Position numbers and translations under genes: made by a program. From assembly GCA_021736185.1 (NCBI GenBank), contig JAIPGJ010000018.1, forward strand, positions 1 to 33,181: a stretch of DNA of 33,181 nt. Direction: 5' to 3'. Each line of letters starts with the position of its first letter. The stretch's first letter is position 1. The stretch is from Fidelibacterota bacterium. Its GTDB lineage: Bacteria; Fidelibacterota; UBA8477; JABMPR01. Below the pieces are notes generated by a model. That model did no database searches and was not told the origin of the DNA. It worked only from the letters and a program-made list of their open reading frames with translations. This document shows, in pieces, positions 16,694-23,574 of the stretch.

Positions 16694-16732
16694 TCAGGAT
16701 TATTTTTTAATTAATTGTTAAGCAGTAGAAGA

Positions 16733-16885
16733 GGCTGTCTCAGAGCAAGAGATCGTCCCCTTTTTGTTATTAACCACAGATATGCCCCCAACTCAACTTA
16801 GTCCCGATCGACTCTATACCCTTATACCTCTATACCTTCATACTCTCAACATTAAAAGAAAAAGCCGCACCTTTTGGGGACAGCC
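16733..16885. mobile_element. possible MITE or IS-end relic
   Basis: GGCTGTC (16733-16739) and its inverse GACAGCC (16879-16885) bound a 153-bp segment in the convergent gap between DUF5020 and the amidohydrolase. The surroundings (GAGGCTGTCTCAGA on the left; CCTTTTGGGGACAGCC on the right) resemble the GGCTGTCYC termini of several IS groups. There is no transposase and no clear target-site duplication, so this is at best a decayed relic. Confidence 0.3.
16813..16844. repeat. imperfect 8-bp tandem repeat
   Basis: Four consecutive octamers read TCTATACC, CTTATACC, TCTATACC and TTCATACT. The first and third are identical and the others differ by one to three bases. No coding or clear regulatory role is visible. 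Confidence 0.6.
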
Positions 16886-16911
16886 TTTTAAAAATATAAC
16901 CAGGTTTTGGT

Positions 16912-18081
16912 CTAGGAGACGGGTCTAAGCCGTTCGTTTGTGAACAAAATGATATGATACGGATCTGATATACTGGTTGTAGAGGAGATGGAAAATATCT
17001 TGGCATCTTTTCCAATTTCAATACTCCCAATTCGATCTACCAGTCCTAAAGCTTTGGCTCCATTGAGGGTCGCCATCTTGATAATCTCATGAGGTTTAAA
17101 ACCATATTCAGCAGATGCTGATCTCATCTCAGCCCGGATGTCCATATGTTCGGCAAAGGTGCCTAGACAAATATTGAAGCCCTTGTCTTGAATCAATTGT
17201 CCTGGAGCAGTCCCCAGTTCCCATTGACGATTAAAACGAGGGTGCAGGCACATATGGAAAATTTCAGATCGTCCCTTGAGAAGGTCCAATTCATCCTCTT
17301 CCAGCATGATGACCTGACTCAAAATGGTTTCTTTTGCAGCAAAGGCATTATTAAGAAAATATCTGAGGGGCGAGGTGCGTGGCGCTTGCCAGCGGTAGTC
17401 CATATCTTCCTTGCCAAGGAGATACTGATAAATCCGGCCCTGTCCCTTCATAAAAAAGATGTCCTCATCCTTCATGAATGAAAGGGGAAGTGCAGTTCTC
17501 TCCTCTGTGCTGGATATTTTTCTGAAAACTTCCGGCCCAAGATTAAACAGAAATTCACCAGCATAATGGAATCGAGTCAGGTCGGTATTATTAAATTTAC
17601 CACGACCATTCCAAATTTCGAAGGCATTGCTATCACGAAAACCCTGGAGCACTTGAAAGACAACAGAATAAAGTCCCGAATGCTCGAGGTGGATACTTAT
17701 TTCAGGGTGCCGGGTACGAATTCCTATGGCAGCAGTGCCATAGTCATAACCCCGCTTAATGGCACTGAGCAGTTCGCTTTCGGCTTCCAGTTTGGAGCTG
17801 ACCCGCGATGCATTTTTTCCAGAATGTAGCCAGTTTAAAAAGGAGCCTCTCAGTGTAGATTGAGGGTCCGCCATGGAATAGTCTGGATGGAAAAGCGCGT
17901 TTACCAGGGAGGGACAAATAACGGAGTGTCCAAGATCTTGCACCTGTTTTCTGTCACCTGAAAATTCCGACTGTTTCCCAACAGCCGTGATTTTACCCTC
18001 GGCCAGAGTTAGGTATCCATCTTTAATAGGTTCGCTAACAATAGGAAGCACCCATTCGGAAAAATATGTACGTTTAACCAT
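16912..18081 (-). CDS. amidohydrolase-superfamily protein, probably catalytically inactive
   Basis: This 389-residue protein has the overall layout of the deaminase-type amidohydrolases (MtaD/SsnA/aminofutalosine deaminase): a small beta-domain at the start (GYLTLAEGKITAVGKQSEF), a barrel, and the family C-terminus (PHEIIKMATLNGAKALGLVDRIG, then SIEIGKDAKIF). The metal-binding sites are altered. The expected NAHxH after strand 1 is NALFHPDYS, so the first His is Leu. The stretch that should hold the next His reads LSQVIMLEEDELDLL. The HCPRSN-like motif is MCLHPRFN. The final GTDS-like Asp motif is ICLGTFAEH, with Phe instead of Asp. The frame is intact over its whole length, so this is a maintained protein rather than a decayed gene. 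Its role is unknown. It is divergent from the chorismate mutase gene. Confidence 0.8.
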   Translation of the reverse strand: MVKRTYFSEWVLPIVSEPIKDGYLTLAEGKITAVGKQSEFSGDRKQVQDLGHSVICPSLVNALFHPDYSMADPQSTLRGSFLNWLHSGKNASRVSSKLEAESELLSAIKRGYDYGTAAIGIRTRHPEISIHLEHSGLYSVVFQVLQGFRDSNAFEIWNGRGKFNNTDLTRFHYAGEFLFNLGPEVFRKISSTEERTALPLSFMKDEDIFFMKGQGRIYQYLLGKEDMDYRWQAPRTSPLRYFLNNAFAAKETILSQVIMLEEDELDLLKGRSEIFHMCLHPRFNRQWELGTAPGQLIQDKGFNICLGTFAEHMDIRAEMRSASAEYGFKPHEIIKMATLNGAKALGLVDRIGSIEIGKDAKIFSISSTTSISDPYHIILFTNERLRPVS

Positions 18082-18102
18082 GCTACAATGTAATTAGGAT
18101 TT

Positions 18103-18435
18103 ATGGATTACGTATCAGGAATTGAAAATGAGTCTCGGCTGAAGGCCTTTTCGTCTATATTAGCGCGTATGACAGATAAAATATCAGAACACCGGAAAAA
18201 TATAGATGACCTGGATACACGGATTTTACAATTAATCCAGGAAAGGGTTGATGAAGCTATAAGTATCAGACACCTGAAAAATCAGCAGGGTTTACCTCTA
18301 TTTACTCCAGAAAGAGAAGCGGATTTGATCAAGCGCCTCATCCAAAAATCAGCAGGTCACCTTCCCCCGGAAGTCATTGAAGATATCTGGAAGACCATCA
18401 TCAGAGGGGGAAAGCGAACCGGAGACAGTCAATAA
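18103..18435 (+). CDS. chorismate mutase, AroQ type
   Basis: This enzyme converts chorismate to prephenate for phenylalanine and tyrosine synthesis. It is a short, all-helical domain: EHRKNIDDLDTRILQLIQER (about 29-48), then RHLKNQQGLPLFTPEREADL (about 56-75) and a final helix PPEVIEDIWKTII. The family's active-site residues are present as Arg31, Arg48, Lys59, Arg71 and Glu72. There is no attached prephenate dehydratase or DAHP synthase domain. Two starts are possible: 18103 (AGGA 3 nt upstream, 110 residues) and the ATG at 18169 (88 residues, exactly the domain, but without a ribosome binding site). The first 22 residues look like an added tail. A TGCTACAAT sequence at 18081 could be an extended -10. 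Confidence 0.87.
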   Translation: MDYVSGIENESRLKAFSSILARMTDKISEHRKNIDDLDTRILQLIQERVDEAISIRHLKNQQGLPLFTPEREADLIKRLIQKSAGHLPPEVIEDIWKTIIRGGKRTGDSQ

Positions 18436-18437
18436 TT

Positions 18438-18467
18438 TTGACAATGCTTGCGTAAGTTCGCTATTGT
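18438..18467 (+). promoter_or_regulatory. sigma70-like promoter for mdh
   Basis: TTGACA at 18438-18443, an 18-nt spacer and TATTGT at 18462-18467 lie about 70 nt before the mdh start. The -35 is perfect and the -10 matches 4 of 6. An alternating TA run at 18503-18514 lies between the promoter and the ribosome binding site. Confidence 0.5.
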
Positions 18468-18536
18468 GGCATGGGAATTGAACATTTTTTAACTATCAAC
18501 ATTATATATATATAACCCGTTATAAGGAGTCCAAAA

Positions 18537-19472
18537 ATGAGTAGAAAAAAAATATCATTGATCGGTGGGGGACAGATTGGTCAGATCTTGGCGCTTATCG
18601 CTACCCAAAAAGAATTAGGTGATGTGGTTCTTTTAGATATCCCTGACTTTGAGGGACCGGTGAAAGGGAAAGCCCTGGATTTGATGGAAATGCGTCCGCT
18701 GGAAGGTTATGATGTGAATGTTAAAGGAACTAGTGATTATGCTGACATCGCTGATTCAGACGTCATCATTATTACAGCAGGTGTTCCTCGCAAACCAGGT
18801 ATGTCTCGCGATGATTTACTGGGTATTAATCTCAAGATCATTTCAAATGTTGCTGAGAATGTTAAAAAATATGCCCCCAAGGCATTTGTGATTGTCGTTT
18901 CCAACCCGCTGGATGCCATTGTTTATGCCTTCTACAAGGTTTCTGGTTTTTCAAAAAACAAAATTATCGGTATGGCCGGAGCTCTGGATTCCTCGCGTTT
19001 TAAGGCCTTTATCGCCATGGAAACCGGATACTCAACTCAAGATGTCTCCTGCCTCGTCCTGGGTGGACATGGTGACACCATGGTTCCCCTTACCCGCCTG
19101 GCCACGGTCGGTGGCGTACCAGTCAGCGAATTGTTGGATGCAGAAACCTTAGACGCTATTGAGAAAAGAACCAGAATGGCTGGTGGTGAGATTGTCAAGC
19201 TCCTGGGAAATGGTTCCGCATTTTTCAGCCCGGCCCAGTCCGCCATAGAAATGGCTGAAGCCTACCTCATGGACAAAAAACGTATTATCCCCAGTGCTGC
19301 ATTGTGCGAGGGCGAATACGGCATTGATGGCTTATTCATTGGTGTCCCCTGTGTTATTGGTGCAGGCGGAATTGAAAAGATTATCGAAGTAAAATTGAAT
19401 GATGATGAAAAATCAGCACTCAAAGTTACAGCTGAACATGTTTCCAGTGTGGTTGCTGAAACCAAACTCTAG
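18537..19472 (+). CDS. mdh: malate dehydrogenase, LDH-like type
   Basis: This enzyme oxidises malate to oxaloacetate with NAD in the TCA cycle. The 311-residue length is normal for the LDH-like MDH group. The Rossmann loop GGGQIG is at 10-15, and Asp34 in LLDIPDF sets NAD preference. Arg85 in GVPRKPGMSR is the malate-selecting arginine (Gln in lactate dehydrogenases), with Arg91 next to it. Asn123 (VVSNPLD), Asp151 and Arg154 (LDSSRF) and the catalytic His178 in GGHGDTMVP are all present. AAGGAG is 7 nt before the ATG. It has its own promoter and a strong hairpin after it, so it is probably a single-gene unit, well expressed. Confidence 0.97.
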   Translation: MSRKKISLIGGGQIGQILALIATQKELGDVVLLDIPDFEGPVKGKALDLMEMRPLEGYDVNVKGTSDYADIADSDVIIITAGVPRKPGMSRDDLLGINLKIISNVAENVKKYAPKAFVIVVSNPLDAIVYAFYKVSGFSKNKIIGMAGALDSSRFKAFIAMETGYSTQDVSCLVLGGHGDTMVPLTRLATVGGVPVSELLDAETLDAIEKRTRMAGGEIVKLLGNGSAFFSPAQSAIEMAEAYLMDKKRIIPSAALCEGEYGIDGLFIGVPCVIGAGGIEKIIEVKLNDDEKSALKVTAEHVSSVVAETKL

Positions 19473-19487
19473 ACAGTTGATTACTTC

Positions 19488-19519
19488 GGAAAGGGGAGTG
19501 CCGTGGCACTCCCTTTTCC
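19488..19519 (+). terminator. hairpin terminator after mdh
   Basis: A 15-bp stem with one G-T pair: GGAAAGGGGAGTGCC (19488-19502) pairs with GGCACTCCCTTTTCC (19505-19519) around a 2-nt loop. A run of T is inside the 3' arm rather than after it. It lies 15 nt after the mdh stop. Confidence 0.75.
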
Positions 19520-19521
19520 AT

Positions 19522-20712
19522 TTGTATAGGTGGGTGTCCTTTAGCTTTCTCGCCTTGCTCTCTGTGGCATGCGATACGGATCTGATCCCTGATATCGACA
19601 AGGAGCTCAGTCCAGAGGCCCAGGCTCTGGTTGACAGCGCATTCGCTCCCTATGTTGCAGCGGATACCTTAGTGGATCACCATGTCCATTTCCTGGGTCT
19701 TGGAAATACATCAAGTGGTATCGAGGTAAATCCCGATACTCGTTCCTTTTTCCATCCTATTAAATTGACCCGGTTTAATTATTTCATGGATGCCGGCAGC
19801 ATTACGAATGAAGCGCTGGCAGACGAACAATATCTGCAATATCTCATGGCGCAAATTGAAAGAATTCCGGCAAATATTCAAATTCTGGCTTTGGCCCTGG
19901 ACCGCTATTATGATGAAAATGGAGCTGTGGATCCAGAAAATTACGAAATTTATATTCCCAATGAATATGTGGTGAGCCTCAGTCAGCTCTACCCAGATAG
20001 AATCGTTCCAGCCATATCGGTTCACCCCTATCAGCAGGATGCGGTGGAAGCACTTGAAAAGTGGGCATCCAGGGGAGTGCGAGTGGTGAAATGGGTTCCT
20101 AATGCACAGGGAATTGATCCATCCTCACCTCTCTGTGATCCCTTCTATGCTGCCATGAGCAGTCTTGATATGGTGCTTTTAAGCCATGCTGGGACCGAGC
20201 AGGCACTGGACTCTCAGGGGCGTCAGCACCTGGGCAATCCTCTCTTATTGCGTCGGGCTCTTGACTCCGGAGTGAAAGTCATTGTCGCCCATTGTGCGAC
20301 GGCTGGCACCTCGGTGGATCTGGATGATCCCACACTTCCTGAGATTGATAATTTCTTACTTTTTATGCGTCTATTTGATAATCCTGAATATGAGGGGACC
20401 CTTTTTGCAGATATTTCTGGCATGACCCTGGTCAATCAGGTTGGAAATTCATTAAAGGAAATATTAGCGCGACAGGATCTGCACACCCGACTTCTGTATG
20501 GAAGCGACTATCCGTTACCGGCTGTAGACATATTGAATCAGAACTACGCCCTTGGTTTGATGGGTTACCTCAATGAAGATATTATCGGGGAATTAGACGA
20601 AATTCAGGCGGTGAATCCCTTACTCTATAGCTTTGTTCTTATGCGATTTTTGCAACATCCTGAGAGTGGTGCACACTTTTCAGAAGATCTATTCAGGAAT
20701 AAGCTCCCGTAG
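19522..20712 (+). CDS. lipoprotein amidohydrolase (amidohydrolase family 2)
   Basis: This TIM-barrel hydrolase has a lipoprotein signal ending FSFLALLSVAC (lipobox, Cys at residue 17 from the proposed start), so it is probably attached to a membrane on the outer side. The active-site landmarks are all there: DHHVHFLGLG (HxH), VKWVPNAQGIDP, LLSHAGTEQA (His), VIVAHCAT (His) and LLYGSDYPLP (Asp). These fit the PF04909 amidohydrolases, which include decarboxylases and lactonases. The substrate is unknown. The start is uncertain: I propose TTG at 19522 because it gives a short signal with an arginine; GTG at 19534 is an alternative. The ATG at 19399 is in frame but would read through the mdh terminator hairpin, so I reject it. 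Confidence 0.8.
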   Translation: MYRWVSFSFLALLSVACDTDLIPDIDKELSPEAQALVDSAFAPYVAADTLVDHHVHFLGLGNTSSGIEVNPDTRSFFHPIKLTRFNYFMDAGSITNEALADEQYLQYLMAQIERIPANIQILALALDRYYDENGAVDPENYEIYIPNEYVVSLSQLYPDRIVPAISVHPYQQDAVEALEKWASRGVRVVKWVPNAQGIDPSSPLCDPFYAAMSSLDMVLLSHAGTEQALDSQGRQHLGNPLLLRRALDSGVKVIVAHCATAGTSVDLDDPTLPEIDNFLLFMRLFDNPEYEGTLFADISGMTLVNQVGNSLKEILARQDLHTRLLYGSDYPLPAVDILNQNYALGLMGYLNEDIIGELDEIQAVNPLLYSFVLMRFLQHPESGAHFSEDLFRNKLP

Positions 20713-20713
20713 A

Positions 20714-21112
20714 TTACTTGCCCACCACTTTCACGCGAATTTTCCGCTGGCGTGGTCCATCAAATTCACAAAAATAGATACCCTGCCATGTCCCCAGCTG
20801 TAAATGACCTTCTTCCACAATCACTTGAATTGAGTTGCCCATGAGGGATGCTTTCATGTGGGCCGCGGTGTTGCCCTCAGAGTGCGCGTAATCGGGGTGT
20901 TCCCATGGAACCATTCGCTCCAGGATACCGAGTAAATCCCGGGTCACATCGGGATCAGCATTTTCGTTGATGGTAATGCCGGCAGTTGTGTGGGAAACAA
21001 AGACCGTGAGCACACCTGATTTTATACGACTCTCAGCCAGGGCTTGTACAACCAGTGGCGTAATATTGACAAATTGGCTGTGCTTTTCAGTCGATAAGGA
21101 CTTGGTGATCAT
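20714..21112 (-). CDS. yjbQ: YjbQ family (UPF0047) protein
   Basis: A compact 132-residue cytoplasmic protein. SHTTAGITINENADPDV (about 40-56), HSEGNTAAHMKASLMG (about 77-92) and GTWQGIYFCEFDGPRQRKI (about 107-125) are the three conserved blocks of UPF0047/YjbQ. The family is annotated as secondary thiamine-phosphate synthase on the basis of activity in E. coli; the physiological role is not settled to my knowledge. The conserved His and Asp/Glu residues suggest a metal site. Its 3' end lies 1 nt after the stop of the oppositely transcribed amidohydrolase gene (convergent), leaving almost no room for a terminator. Confidence 0.92.
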   Translation of the reverse strand: MITKSLSTEKHSQFVNITPLVVQALAESRIKSGVLTVFVSHTTAGITINENADPDVTRDLLGILERMVPWEHPDYAHSEGNTAAHMKASLMGNSIQVIVEEGHLQLGTWQGIYFCEFDGPRQRKIRVKVVGK

Positions 21113-21132
21113 GGTATTACTCCCAACAGTTC

Positions 21133-21978
21133 TCAGCTGTTTTCTTTGAATTCAAATATCATTATGCCAGCAAAAAAGGGACCTTCCTCGGGGAAATAGT
21201 ACTTAAGAAAATCCAGTTTGACTGTTTCTCCAGCACTTTGTGAGGCGTGAACGAGATATTTTCCGTCAATAATCATGCCCTCGTGTCCCATGACGATCCC
21301 CATTTTAAAGTATTTGGGTTTGACAAAAGCAACACCAACGATGCTGGGTAATTTGGCCAGGAGTTCCGGGGTGATAGCTTGATTGGATATGTAATACGCA
21401 GTCAGGGTGCGGTTCCAGTCAAGAGCCAGAAATTCCTCTCCGTCATCCTTTTGATTCAAGGTAATGGTTACTGAATCTAGGGATGATCTGGGCAGCAGTG
21501 TCTGGGTAATATCTACGGTGTTCGGGTTCATGGTGATCCGATCAAGTGTGTAATGCCATCTCGATTGATAATCAGGATGTTTAACCCCGCTTGAATCAGG
21601 TTTATAATGAAGTTGGATCATGTTGGCACGCGCCTCCTCCCAACTTGAGCTCCTGGCTGCAGCCAGAGACGTGAGGTTATGCCCTGTGCAGTCAGAAACA
21701 TCATAGCGGATGATCGGGTCAAGATCCGGTTCGGCTTCTTCCCCTAATTTAAAGATTTCATAGGGTGTCCCTACACGCCACAAAGCGATGTATTTCAGAC
21801 GAGTCTGGAAATCAGGGAAACGTGCTTGAAATTGGGGAAGTATCTTGCCCATCTGTTCCTGCGTCAAGGTCCAGGGAGCGGGTAAACTGGTCAGCCAGTC
21901 ATCATCTGTAAGTGCTTCCTGACAACTCATCAGGTTAGAAAATAAAATTATTGTCAGTAAGGATTTGATGAGTCGCAT
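21133..21978 (-). CDS. DUF1460 (NlpC-like amidase) lipoprotein
   Basis: A 281-residue protein with a lipoprotein signal (MRLIKSLLTIILFSNLMSC, Cys19), so it is probably anchored to the outer membrane. In the mature part, VGTPYEIFKLGEE leads into YDVSDCTGHNLTSLAAARS, the catalytic-Cys block of DUF1460 (PF07313). Later GIVMGHEGMIIDG and LVHASQSAGET supply the conserved His region. Structural work on this family, as I recall, showed an NlpC/P60-like fold cutting N-acetylmuramoyl-L-alanine or muropeptides. It probably digests murein fragments in the periplasm. The 5' end overlaps the upstream GNAT gene by 25 nt and the next gene (yjbQ) follows by 20 nt, so the three form a leftward operon. Confidence 0.85.
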   Translation of the reverse strand: MRLIKSLLTIILFSNLMSCQEALTDDDWLTSLPAPWTLTQEQMGKILPQFQARFPDFQTRLKYIALWRVGTPYEIFKLGEEAEPDLDPIIRYDVSDCTGHNLTSLAAARSSSWEEARANMIQLHYKPDSSGVKHPDYQSRWHYTLDRITMNPNTVDITQTLLPRSSLDSVTITLNQKDDGEEFLALDWNRTLTAYYISNQAITPELLAKLPSIVGVAFVKPKYFKMGIVMGHEGMIIDGKYLVHASQSAGETVKLDFLKYYFPEEGPFFAGIMIFEFKENS

Positions 21979-22505
21979 GAGTCTTTCTCCTGTTTGGGTG
22001 CATCCATACCGAAGAGCATCAGTTCTTCGGCTGCATGGGGTAAAGTTATCATTTTTTTGTAATGCATGCCTAATTTTCTCAGCAAGTTTAGCGAGCGCTG
22101 ATTCTCCCGTGTGGTAATAGCTTCAATATGCTCCAGCTTATGTATTTTAAAACCATATCTTAATACTGCTTTAGAGGCTTCATAGGCATAACCCTTTCCC
22201 TCATGTTGCTCCAGAAGGGAATAGCCTATATCTGCATAATCCATGCCTTCACGATGGGTCAGACCACAATTGCCCAACCTGACCTGGTCTTCCAGCCTTT
22301 CCATGATATAAAAGCCAAAACCCAAAGCCTCATAGCTCGGTATGACACGGGTTTTCAGGTAATCTCTGGCTTTTTCAAGCGTGTCTACATTCTGATTGCC
22401 AAAATACTTGATCCATTTCGGACCATTTAGAAGCTCTAAAATAAAATCATGGTCATTAAGAGTCATTCTGCGGAGCAAAAGACGCTGGGTCTTTAAAATT
22501 TTCAT
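21954..22505 (-). CDS. GNAT N-acetyltransferase, RimJ/RimL type
   Basis: A 183-residue protein opening MKILKTQRLLLRRMTLNDHD, with IMERLEDQVRLGNCGLTHRE (about 68-87), YSLLEQHEGKGYAYEASKA (about 94-112; acetyl-CoA loop at the Gly-rich turn) and ENQRSLNLLRKLGMHYKKM (about 133-151). These are the standard landmarks of the Acetyltransf_3 group. The substrate is unknown. It is clearly a different protein from the 3632 acetyltransferase, though of the same type. Its 3' end overlaps the DUF1460 lipoprotein start by 25 nt, so the two should be co-translated. It is separated from the PorD-like gene upstream by about 50 nt. Confidence 0.88.
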   Translation of the reverse strand: MKILKTQRLLLRRMTLNDHDFILELLNGPKWIKYFGNQNVDTLEKARDYLKTRVIPSYEALGFGFYIMERLEDQVRLGNCGLTHREGMDYADIGYSLLEQHEGKGYAYEASKAVLRYGFKIHKLEHIEAITTRENQRSLNLLRKLGMHYKKMITLPHAAEELMLFGMDAPKQEKDSCDSSNPY

Positions 22506-22554
22506 CGATGGAAGTGAACAAAAAAGGGTTTAGAAGTATGATCCCACACGCGGT

Positions 22555-23385
22555 TTACCAGTCAATCAAGATCTGATCATAGAGATCACGATGATCCTCG
22601 TCAACTTTTTTTAGTCTTTGCAAATAAGAAAGCTCACCCACCTCATGGAGGAAGGTAGCCAATTCTTGATGTTTGGCGTTTAGAAAATTCTGAGTGAGTA
22701 TGCGTGAATCCTGCTGCTTGATGCTGGACTCAAGATTTCTCATCAATTGAACCAGGGTTTCACGCGCTTCTTTTTTATTCCCGGAATCCCACTGATCAAT
22801 GGATTCGTAGTATTCGAATTTCATTTTTCTAAAATTCTGACTGCGACTCAATTTCTCTATATCGTCCAATCGATCTTTCCAGCCGAGGGAGAATGAATCC
22901 GTGGAGCCAGCCCGTGCCACTTGTCTGGCCTCGGTGTAAAGTTGGCTGCCGCCAAATTCATTCCAGGTATCGAGATCTCCGCCCAGAATAGTCAACACCC
23001 AGTAGTCTAAAAAGGAAGTGAGGGAATGGAATGTTCTGGAGCGCATGAGAGCGTCGCCCTGATTAAATGTAAATTGCCAGCTTTTATCAAAATATTTCTG
23101 ATCATCCCCATTGCCCCAGAATGCCTTACCCGTGTATATTTTTTGGGAACCTGATTCAATATAGCTGTCCAGATAAATCGTGGCCTGAATATGGAAGTCA
23201 CCAGGCAGGTCTTCAAAAGTCCATTGTGTGTTTTCGATATAGTAAGCGATATCAGAATCAAGTTGTGAAACCGCCTGACGGGGAACGTCGTCGAGATTTT
23301 TCGTATCCAGTTTAATTTCTGCAAAAATTCCCTGTGCAGAAAGCGTTACGGTCCATAAAAGGAACAAGCTTAAATATTTATTCAT
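22555..23385 (-). CDS. PorD-like (DUF4835) secreted protein
   Basis: A 276-residue protein starting at ATG 23385 with a signal peptide (MNKYLSLFLLWTVTLSAQG). An in-frame TTG at 23427 would add 14 residues before the signal and is less likely. The mature part has RQAVSQLDSDIAYYIENTQW (about 36-55), RSRTFHSLTSFLDYWVLTIL (about 115-134) with GGDLDTWNEFGGSQLYTEAR after it, and FRKMKFEYYESIDQWDSGN. These match what I know of DUF4835 (PF16119), which has been linked to the type IX secretion component PorD in Bacteroidota. No other T9SS gene is in the window. It may be an ancestral envelope protein in lineages without a full T9SS. It is divergent from the TPR histidine kinase. Confidence 0.78.
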   Translation of the reverse strand: MNKYLSLFLLWTVTLSAQGIFAEIKLDTKNLDDVPRQAVSQLDSDIAYYIENTQWTFEDLPGDFHIQATIYLDSYIESGSQKIYTGKAFWGNGDDQKYFDKSWQFTFNQGDALMRSRTFHSLTSFLDYWVLTILGGDLDTWNEFGGSQLYTEARQVARAGSTDSFSLGWKDRLDDIEKLSRSQNFRKMKFEYYESIDQWDSGNKKEARETLVQLMRNLESSIKQQDSRILTQNFLNAKHQELATFLHEVGELSYLQRLKKVDEDHRDLYDQILIDW

Positions 23386-23474
23386 ATGTTTGTAAATATA
23401 AAAACCAGACTTTTGTTTCCAAATCAATTGAAAGATTAAGATTATTTACTATTACAGAATAAAAGAGCAACAAA

Positions 23475-23503
23475 TTGACACACCATGATAAAATTGCTAG
23501 ATT
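23475..23503 (+). promoter_or_regulatory. sigma70-like promoter for the histidine kinase gene
   Basis: TTGACA (23475-23480), a 17-nt spacer and TAGATT (23498-23503) lie about 70 nt before the kinase start. The -35 is perfect and the -10 matches 4 of 6. The region is AT-rich. Confidence 0.5.
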
Positions 23504-23574
23504 GGAGCTTACTTTATTTATATTAAGGTTTAATTTGAAGCCTGAATTTGTAACAAGTATTTAGTGGAGTGACC

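Noticed and set aside
16813-16844. CRISPR-like array
   Set aside because: The units are 8 bp and contiguous, without spacers, and there are no cas genes.
18503-18514. TATATA run as a promoter before mdh
   Set aside because: The run has no -35 partner at a suitable distance and lies close to the ribosome binding site; the TTGACA promoter upstream is better.
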